This document shows positions 58,633 to 64,000 of a DNA stretch of 64,000 nucleotides, piece after piece. The notes beneath the pieces are model-generated. The model did not search any database and was not told where the DNA came from. It saw nothing but the letters and a program-made list of their open reading frames with translations. Position numbers and translations under genes: made by a program. Source of the stretch: Mitsuokella jalaludinii DSM 13811 (GTDB lineage: Bacteria > Bacillota > Negativicutes > Selenomonadales > Selenomonadaceae); the NCBI RefSeq assembly GCF_000702905.1, contig NZ_JNKR01000001.1, positions 62,001 to 126,000 on the forward strand, written 5' to 3'. Positions within the stretch are counted from its first letter, which is position 1. Every line of letters begins with the position of its first letter.

Positions 58633-59634
58633 TCAAAGTTCGATCTTGACTGTCGCCGGCATGCCGAGGCGCAGGACGTTCTCCGCGTCATCGACGTAGA
58701 TGCGCACTTCGTAGACGAGCGCTGTGCGCAGCTCGTCTGTCTGCACCGTCTTCGGCGTGAACTCCGCCGTATCCGAGATGTAGCCGACCTGCCCAGCGAT
58801 TGGCTTGTCCCTCTGGCTGTCGATGAAGACCCTGGCGCTTTGCCCCTCGTAGATGTGGCCGAGGTCACTCTCCTTTACGTAGGCACGGACCCACTTCTTG
58901 TCGAGCAAGGATAGCTTGAAGACAGGCGTCGAGGGCGAGGCCATGTCGCCCACTTCTAGCAGCCGCGAGCGGATGACGCCCTTCATCGGGGCGCGCAGCT
59001 CGTACTGCGAGAGCAGATACTCTTCGCGCGACTGCTCTTCTTCCAATGCCTGCAGATTGGCCTCAGCCGCCTCGATATCCTCTGAGCGCGGGCCGTTGCG
59101 CGCCTCGCGCAGGGCCTCCTTGGCCGCCTCAAGCTCCGCCTGCTTGGCTTCAGCCTGTGAGCGGGCGTTGTCAAGATCCTGCTCGCTCACGCCTTCCACG
59201 CTGTCGTAGACGGCCTGGCGGCGCTCGTAGATGCCCTGTGCGTTCGAGGCAGCTGCCTCAGCTGCCTTGTAGCGCTGCTGTGCCTGCGCAATCTCTTCGG
59301 CACGCGTGCCGTTGTGGAGCTTCGCGACCGTACTCTGCTGCGCCGCGATCTGAGCCTTCGTCTTGCGCAAGTTGATGTTGAGCTCATCCGTGTCGAGGCG
59401 CGCGAGGACCTGCCCCTCTTCGACCGTATCGCCCTCCTCGACCAGGATGTCCTTGACGCGGTCACTCCCGCGGAAGGAGAGCGTCACCTCGCGCACGTCG
59501 ACATTGCCTGAGAGCGTGAGCTCCCGCGCAGCCGCCTGCTTTGCCGCTTCCTCATGGTGATGATAGGCAAAGATTCCCGCGCCGACGAGCAGCACGAGGA
59601 TGACTGCCAGAATTCCCTTCTGTCTCCGTTTCAT
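58633..59634 (-). CDS. HlyD-family periplasmic adaptor (YbhG-like)
   Basis: 333 residues. One N-terminal helix (GILAVILVLLVGAGIFAYHH), a lipoyl half-motif (LSFRGSDRVKDILVEEGDTVEEGQVLARLD), a long alpha-helical hairpin (about 75-195, Ala/Glu/Gln-rich) and the second lipoyl/beta-barrel part (APMKGVIRSRLLEVGD, VRAYVKESDLGHIYEGQSARVFID). It bridges the ABC-2 exporter to an outer-membrane channel, so it supports a two-membrane envelope. No TolC gene is in the window. Ribosome site AGGAGGGA. Confidence 0.94.
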   Translation of the reverse strand: MKRRQKGILAVILVLLVGAGIFAYHHHEEAAKQAAARELTLSGNVDVREVTLSFRGSDRVKDILVEEGDTVEEGQVLARLDTDELNINLRKTKAQIAAQQSTVAKLHNGTRAEEIAQAQQRYKAAEAAASNAQGIYERRQAVYDSVEGVSEQDLDNARSQAEAKQAELEAAKEALREARNGPRSEDIEAAEANLQALEEEQSREEYLLSQYELRAPMKGVIRSRLLEVGDMASPSTPVFKLSLLDKKWVRAYVKESDLGHIYEGQSARVFIDSQRDKPIAGQVGYISDTAEFTPKTVQTDELRTALVYEVRIYVDDAENVLRLGMPATVKIEL

Positions 59635-59700
59635 GATAATCCCTCCTATCCTTGCCGAACAATCTGCATGCAGACTTTCCCCGCCGCCACGGGCATGGCA

Positions 59701-60753
59701 TCAGGACTCCATCAGCATGATCTTCTCCGGCGGGAAGTATACCGAAAGCACAGGTGCCTTGATAGCCCTCCACTCTGCCTTCGGCAGTTCCCAGCGGATG
59801 CAGCTGGCCTGATGCCCGGCGCTCCGGATCATGACGAGATACGAAAAGGTATCCTCGATGACATCCGCGACTTCCATCGAGAAGATGTTGCGCGCAGGGT
59901 CTTCTGCCCCTTCGCGGTATTCGAGGAAGTGCGCCCGCAGTCCCGCATACGCGACGGACTGCGGCTCTCTCGCCGCGACCGTCAGGTCGAGCTGCCAGTC
60001 TGCTGCCCGCACACGATGCGCATCGAGACGCTCCGCCTTCGAGACATTCTTGCAGCCCGTCAAGAGCGTCGCCGCGAGCGTCTGCGGATTCTCGAAGAGC
60101 GCATCGCGCGTATGCGGCGGCTGCATCTGGCCGCGCTCGATGACAGCGGCACGGCTTGCCAGACGATAGACCTCACCGCGGTCGTGCGAGACGAGCACGG
60201 CTGCGCCGCCATACGACTTCAGCACCTCGCGGAGTTCCAGCTCCAATTTCCACTTCAGGTAATGGTCGAGCGCCGAGAACGGCTCGTCGAGCAGCAGGAT
60301 CTTCGCATCGGACGCGAGGATGCGCGCGAACGCCGCGCGCTGCTGCTGGCCGCCCGAGAGTTCCATCGGGTACGCGTTGCCGAGCTCCGTGAGGTCGAAG
60401 CGCGCGAGATTCTCGCGCACGCGTGCCTCGCGCTGCTGCCGCGTGCCCCGCGCGACAAAGCGGATATTCTCGGCAATCGTCATATTGGGAAAAAGGGCAA
60501 AGTTCTGAAAGAGATAGCCGACGCGCCGCTCTTGCGGGGACAGGTCGATGCCCTGCTCGCTGTCAAAGAGCACCCGGCCGTCGAGCACGATGCGCCCGCG
60601 GTCGGGGCGCTCGAGCCCAGCGATGCACTTGAGGGTCATGCTCTTGCCGCAGCCTGAAGCGCCGAGCAGGGCAAAGACCTCATCGCGCAGCGTAAAATCG
60701 GCCCGGAGCGTGAAATTGCGCAGTTTCTTCTCAATCTTGACATCTAACTCCAT
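59701..60753 (-). CDS. modC: Molybdate ABC transporter ATPase
   Basis: 350 residues. Walker A GASGCGKSMTLKCI, signature LSGGQQQRAAFARIL, Walker B ILLLDEPFSALD and H-loop SHDRGEVYRL. A C-terminal TOBE-like domain follows (about 245-350) and is where ModC proteins bind oxyanion for feedback. ATG at MELDVKIE with GGGAGG upstream. It starts right after modB. Adjacent mod genes fix the assignment. Confidence 0.94.
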   Translation of the reverse strand: MELDVKIEKKLRNFTLRADFTLRDEVFALLGASGCGKSMTLKCIAGLERPDRGRIVLDGRVLFDSEQGIDLSPQERRVGYLFQNFALFPNMTIAENIRFVARGTRQQREARVRENLARFDLTELGNAYPMELSGGQQQRAAFARILASDAKILLLDEPFSALDHYLKWKLELELREVLKSYGGAAVLVSHDRGEVYRLASRAAVIERGQMQPPHTRDALFENPQTLAATLLTGCKNVSKAERLDAHRVRAADWQLDLTVAAREPQSVAYAGLRAHFLEYREGAEDPARNIFSMEVADVIEDTFSYLVMIRSAGHQASCIRWELPKAEWRAIKAPVLSVYFPPEKIMLMES

Positions 60754-60754
60754 C

Positions 60755-61426
60755 TCAAACCTCCCGCCGCTGCGGCGCACCAGTACGTGAAATCAGGATA
60801 TTCATCAGACTGACAAAGACGAGCGAGAAGATGATGATGACCACCGCCCACTCGAAGGCCAAATCGTAGTCGTTGGCCTGCACCGCGGCGTAAACAGCGG
60901 TGCTCATCGTCTGCGTGATCCCGGGGATGTTGCCGGCAAACATGATGGTCGCGCCGAACTCGCCGAGCGCACGCGTAAAAGAGAGCACGAGACCCGCGAG
61001 GATACCCGAGCGCGCATTCGGCACAAGGACGTACCAGAAAATGCGCCATTCCGAGACGCCGAGCGTGCGCGCGGCGCCGATGATATTGGGATCAAGCTGT
61101 TCAAACGCGCCACGGGCCGTGCGGTACATGAGCGGCAGTGAGACAACGATGGCTGCCATGACCGCGGCCTTCCACGTAAAGACAATCGTGATATCGAACT
61201 GCAAGAGGAACCTGCCGATAGCGCTGCGGCGCCCAAAGGCGAGCAGCAGGAAAAAGCCGACGACCGTCGGCGGCAGGACGAGCGGCAACGTAATAACGGC
61301 ATCGGCCAGCCCTTGGAAACGCCGCATGCGCGCGACGGCCAGAGCCAGGCCAATGCCGAGAAAGAACGTGACCACCGTCGCCACCACAGCTGTCTTTATT
61401 GTGAGGAAGAGCGGTGCGTATTCCAT
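60755..61426 (-). CDS. modB: Molybdate ABC transporter permease
   Basis: 223 residues with five membrane helices. ITLPLVLPPTVVGFFLLLAFG is the ModB hallmark and EQLDPNIIGAARTLGVSEWRIFWYVLVPNA is the EAA loop that contacts ModC. ATG overlaps the modA stop by 1 bp (TAATG). Confidence 0.96.
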   Translation of the reverse strand: MEYAPLFLTIKTAVVATVVTFFLGIGLALAVARMRRFQGLADAVITLPLVLPPTVVGFFLLLAFGRRSAIGRFLLQFDITIVFTWKAAVMAAIVVSLPLMYRTARGAFEQLDPNIIGAARTLGVSEWRIFWYVLVPNARSGILAGLVLSFTRALGEFGATIMFAGNIPGITQTMSTAVYAAVQANDYDLAFEWAVVIIIFSLVFVSLMNILISRTGAPQRREV

Positions 61427-62211
61427 TATTTCACCTCAAAGCCATACTTCGCAAAGCGTTCCTTGTTCTTATCATTCGAGACGAAGGCCAGGAAATCCTT
61501 TGCCGTATCGAGATGTTTTGTGTCATTCAGGATGGCGGCAGGATAGACGATGTCTTTATGCGTGCCTGCCGGGGCCTTGGCTACGACGCGGACATCCTGC
61601 GAGATGGCTGCATCCGTCGCGTAGACGAGCCCCGCATCGGCTTCGCCCGAAGCGACCCAGGCGAGGACCTGGCGGACATCTGAGCCATAGACAGCCTTGG
61701 CCTTGACCGCATCGAGGATGCCGAGCTTTGTGAGGATTTCCTCTGAATACTGGCCGACCGGCACGCCTTTCGGCTCGCCGAGGGCGATGTGCTGGAGCTT
61801 GTCGCTCGTCAGCTGGTCAAACGAGGTGATGTCCTTATCGCTGTCCTTCGGGACGATCAGCACGACTTCATTCTGAAGGAGATCTTTGCGCGTGCCTTCC
61901 TTCAGCAGGCCCTTCTTGTCGAGGGCGTCCATCTGCTTCTGCGCCGCAGAGAAGAACAGGTCCGCCGTGCCGCCATTCTCGATGGCCTGCTGCAGCGCCC
62001 CTGAACTGCCGTAGTTGAACACGACCTTGACATCTGGGTGCTCTTCCTCGTACGCCTTGCCGATCTCATTCATGACATCGGTCAGGCTTGCCGCTGCAGA
62101 GACGTGGAGTTCCACGGGTTCCTTGGCAGATGTGGTCGATTGGCTTTGGCCTCCGCAGCCGCTCGCGAGTGCGAGCAGGCAGACTGCCATCAGTGTGAGT
62201 AGTTTTTTCAT
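61426..62211 (-). CDS. modA: Molybdate-binding lipoprotein
   Basis: 261 residues. Lipoprotein signal (LLALASGCGGQ, lipidated Cys19). ModA fold motifs VSAAASLTDVMNEIGKAYEE, FNYGSSGALQQAIENGGTADLFFSA, ALGEPKGVPVGQYSEEIL and ADAGLVYATDA. It captures molybdate or tungstate outside the inner membrane. The start at MKKLLTLM has AAAAGGAG upstream; a longer reading by 27 residues would translate the riboswitch and is rejected. Confidence 0.96.
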   Translation of the reverse strand: MKKLLTLMAVCLLALASGCGGQSQSTTSAKEPVELHVSAAASLTDVMNEIGKAYEEEHPDVKVVFNYGSSGALQQAIENGGTADLFFSAAQKQMDALDKKGLLKEGTRKDLLQNEVVLIVPKDSDKDITSFDQLTSDKLQHIALGEPKGVPVGQYSEEILTKLGILDAVKAKAVYGSDVRQVLAWVASGEADAGLVYATDAAISQDVRVVAKAPAGTHKDIVYPAAILNDTKHLDTAKDFLAFVSNDKNKERFAKYGFEVK

Positions 62212-62235
62212 GGTGCATAGCTCCTTTTCAAAAAC

Positions 62236-62338
62236 GGAAGGCAGTGCCATTTCCAGCACTGCCCTGTGGGTTTGACCCAGGCTCAGCCTCATAGATGAAA
62301 GACATCATCCTTAGAGTGCTTTCGCTCGGAGTTTCGAC
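62236..62338 (-). promoter_or_regulatory. Probable molybdenum-cofactor-type (Moco/Tuco) riboswitch leader of modABC
   Basis: The minus-strand leader has ACTCCGAGC-GAAA-GC (GNRA-capped stem), GATG/CATC and TGGG-TCAA-CCCA stems, then GGCAGTGC / GCACTGCC followed by TTCCGTTTTTG, a terminator-like stem just before the modA ribosome site. The CTCCGAGC element and genomic position suit the Moco RNA family, but I cannot confirm the full consensus. A TATAAT lies just upstream (62345-62350). Confidence 0.5.
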
Positions 62339-62391
62339 TTATCCATTATAGCGGAAAATGAAGCTCTCTGCCATGAGAAATATCACGCCTC

Positions 62392-63387
62392 TCACTTCGC
62401 TTCGAGCGCATTCCAGGCATCGTTGGCGCGCTCGAGGTAGAGGGACTGGATGGCCGCATTCTCGCCGATGCCGTGGATGTAGGCGTCGACCTTGTAGCCG
62501 GCGGCTTCGAGGATCGACTTGTGCGAGTCGGGCTCAGCGCCTGCCATGTCGTTGTTGGCGTGATCGCCGGCGACCATCATCATCGGCATCAGTGTGACGT
62601 GCTTGATGCCGTTCTGCTTGAGCTTCGGCATGACCGTCTCGAGCGAAGGCCAGCCCTCGACCGTGTAGACGAAGACATTCTTGTAGCCGAGCTCGTCAAT
62701 CTTGGCCTGGATGACGGAGTAATAGGCATTCGAGACTTGCGGCGTGCCGTGCGCCATGATCAGGATGGCATCGTGCTTGCCCTGCTTCGGAAACTGCGTC
62801 GCGAGCGCCTTGATGGTCTGCGTCACATCATCGGCCTGGCCCTCCTGGCCCTGCCAGTACATCAGCGACGTGCCGAGCGTCATCTTCTTGAACTGGTCCT
62901 TGTAGTTGTGGTAGACGCCGAGGTCGTAGTTGTACTCCATGCCCGGGATGACGTCGAGTGAGACGAGTGCCACGCGGCTGTATCCCTCTGCCTTGAGGGC
63001 ATCAAGTGCCTCCTCCGGCGTCGGGAACTTGATACCCTCGTTCTTCGCCACGCGGTCGATGATGATGTGCGAGGTGTAGGCCGTCACGACCTTGACACCC
63101 GGATGCGCCGCCTCGATGGCCTTGACCGTCGCATCAATCGTCTTGGCGCGCGTATCCTTATACGTCGTGCCAAATGTCATGACGACAATGGCATCTTTAT
63201 CGGCCATATCCTTGAGTGCCGGATTCTCATACTTGAGCACGCCGATCTCCGATGCCTGTTTCAGGGCCATCGTCGCATGCTTCACCTCCGGATTGAGCTG
63301 GTACGCCGCCTCTGTCGCAGTCTGGTTCCAGCCGAGAGCAGCCGTGCACACCAGGCCGGCTGCCAGCATCTTCTGCCAATGTTTCAT
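62392..63387 (-). CDS. cbiK: Exported sirohydrochlorin cobaltochelatase CbiK
   Basis: 331 residues. N-terminal signal peptide (MLAAGLVCTAALGWNQTATEA) followed by a type II chelatase fold: VVMTFGTTYKDTRAKTIDA, TAYTSHIIIDRV, LVSLDVIPGMEY, LIMAHGTPQVSNAYYS and MMMVAGDHANNDMAG, which include the metal-binding His residues. CbiK inserts cobalt into sirohydrochlorin in anaerobic B12 synthesis; exported forms are known in Desulfovibrio and may act in cobalt or haem handling. Controlled by a cobalamin riboswitch. No other cob/cbi genes adjoin it. Confidence 0.92.
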   Translation of the reverse strand: MKHWQKMLAAGLVCTAALGWNQTATEAAYQLNPEVKHATMALKQASEIGVLKYENPALKDMADKDAIVVMTFGTTYKDTRAKTIDATVKAIEAAHPGVKVVTAYTSHIIIDRVAKNEGIKFPTPEEALDALKAEGYSRVALVSLDVIPGMEYNYDLGVYHNYKDQFKKMTLGTSLMYWQGQEGQADDVTQTIKALATQFPKQGKHDAILIMAHGTPQVSNAYYSVIQAKIDELGYKNVFVYTVEGWPSLETVMPKLKQNGIKHVTLMPMMMVAGDHANNDMAGAEPDSHKSILEAAGYKVDAYIHGIGENAAIQSLYLERANDAWNALEAK

Positions 63388-63420
63388 TGTGTTTCCTCCT
63401 TTGACTAAGTCTACTCAAAC

Positions 63421-63718
63421 AAAAAAGGCTCTCCTCGCACGCACGCGAAAAAAGCCTTCCTATCGTAAAAAACCGTGCCACAAAGACACAGCTTTGCTGA
63501 TAGCAATCGCCTTCCCATCGCTCGCAGGTCGTAACGGTGATTTTCGGACAGGCAGTTCTTCTGGCTCGGTTCATCGCTCCTCTGCGCCTTCCCAGATGTT
63601 CATCCAGTGACATATCTATGCAGATTCGCTCCCCTTACAGCGGCGGGACCGCGCCGGCTTTGACCGGCTTCTCTTTTCAGCGCCTTGTGGCGTCACCTGT
63701 TCCCTCTTTATGGAATTG
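63421..63718 (-). promoter_or_regulatory. Cobalamin riboswitch upstream of cbiK, with terminator
   Basis: On the minus strand: GGGAACAGGTG, CGGTCCCGCCGCTGTAAG, GTCACTGG, CTGGGAAGGCGC, GCGATGAACCGAGCCAGAAG and CTGCCTGTCC (aptamer about 63540-63716) match the B12 riboswitch core in order. A terminator stem AAGGCT / AGCCTT followed by TTTTTTG (63421-63458) ends the leader. Cobalamin binding should switch cbiK off. Confidence 0.95.
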
Positions 63719-63732
63719 TCATGATGGCGAAG

Positions 63733-64000
63733 TCAGGGCGCGACGTCCTTGCCGCCGTCAGCAGAGCGCAGGCGGCGGTTGATGGACGAGAGTCCCTTGT
63801 AGATCGTGTTGATGTCAATCTCATCGCTGCGCGTCTCCATGTACTTCTCAAGCTTGCGCTTGACGCGCTGCAGCGCATTGTCAATGGACTTGACGTGGCG
63901 GCCGAGATCTTCGGCAATCTCCTGGTAGGACTTGCCGTCGAGATAGCTCATGAGCACCTTCCACTCCAGGTCGGAGAGGATCTCCTCCATCTTCTTCTCG
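63733..64000 (-). CDS. RNA polymerase sigma factor, SigH-like, C-terminal part (starts beyond the window)
   Basis: The last 89 residues of a sigma-70-family protein. LSDLEWKVLMSYLDGKSYQEIAEDLGRHVKSIDNALQRVKRKLEKY is a region 4 helix-turn-helix, closest in style to Spo0H/SigH. A 34-residue tail follows (DEIDINTIYKGLSSINRRLR). The rest lies outside the window, so the SigH assignment is tentative. It ends 15 bp before the cobalamin riboswitch. Confidence 0.75.
   Translation of the reverse strand, partial: EKKMEEILSDLEWKVLMSYLDGKSYQEIAEDLGRHVKSIDNALQRVKRKLEKYMETRSDEIDINTIYKGLSSINRRLRSADGGKDVAP

Noticed and set aside
58633-59634. HlyD-family gene as part of the mod operon
   Set aside because: It follows modC by 66 bp on the same strand, but its products belong functionally with the downstream dual ATPase and permeases; read-through from mod cannot be excluded.
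62212-62292. A 27-residue N-terminal extension of modA
   Set aside because: It would pass through the terminator-like stem of the leader; MKKLLTLM begins a proper lipoprotein signal behind AAAAGGAG.

Overview
The window is high-GC DNA (except for one AT-richer island) that reads as the chromosome of a diderm Firmicute of the class Negativicutes, Selenomonadaceae-like. The Firmicute side is shown by T-box leaders in front of leuS and glyQS, the dgt-dnaG-rpoD order, phoH-ybeY-era-recO, trmK-nif3 and YitT. The outer-membrane side is shown by an OstA/LptA-like exported protein, a HlyD-type periplasmic adaptor with a YbhFSR-like exporter, and an exported CbiK. The genus assignment is inference; no rRNA gene is present.

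Layout. 1-2.5 kb: N-terminal part of a DUF4145 protein, a sodium:solute symporter and a small membrane protein. 2.5-4.15 kb: an AT-richer insertion carrying an IscB-type RNA-guided nuclease gene (RuvC split by HNH, arginine-rich bridge helix), with a structured non-coding stretch upstream that fits an omega-RNA and a strong promoter in the tail of uvrA. 4.2-9.1 kb: uvrB-uvrA. 9.4-11.7 kb: a mannose-family PTS (IIB, IIC, IID, no IIA). 11.8-16.2 kb: four genes in which two membrane-tethered sugar-binding proteins bracket a NarL-type two-component system, with no transporter genes. 16.2-22.5 kb: HAD phosphatase, leuS with T-box, YitT, Nif3, TrmK, tRNA-Asn. 22.6-26.8 kb: rpoD, dnaG, dgt. 27-30.9 kb: OstA-like gene and glyQS with T-box.

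30.9-36.3 kb is a polyphosphate locus: an intact Ppx/GppA phosphatase, and divergently a degenerate Ppx paralogue lying 1 nt before ppk1, with a three-hexamer Pho-box-like repeat in the divergent promoter region. 36.4-40.2 kb: recO, DUF502, era, ybeY, phoH. 40.3-43.4 kb: lone bioB, desulfoferrodoxin, DUF2156 protein, lone DhaM-like phosphocarrier. 43.5-47.3 kb: single-chain purL with a structured leader. 47.6-50.5 kb: Lrp regulator plus aminotransferase, small membrane protein, tRNA-Arg, uridine kinase.

50.6-62.3 kb is a transport block: ZnuBC-like metal importer without a binding protein, an ABC-2 exporter pair, an HMA_2 protein, a YbhGFSR-like efflux operon and modABC with a probable molybdenum-cofactor riboswitch. 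The window ends with a cobalamin riboswitch controlling an exported CbiK and the C-terminus of a SigH-like sigma factor. The most interesting items are the IscB/omega-RNA locus, the transporter-less sensor cluster, and the Ppk-linked pseudo-phosphatase with its Pho-box-like site.
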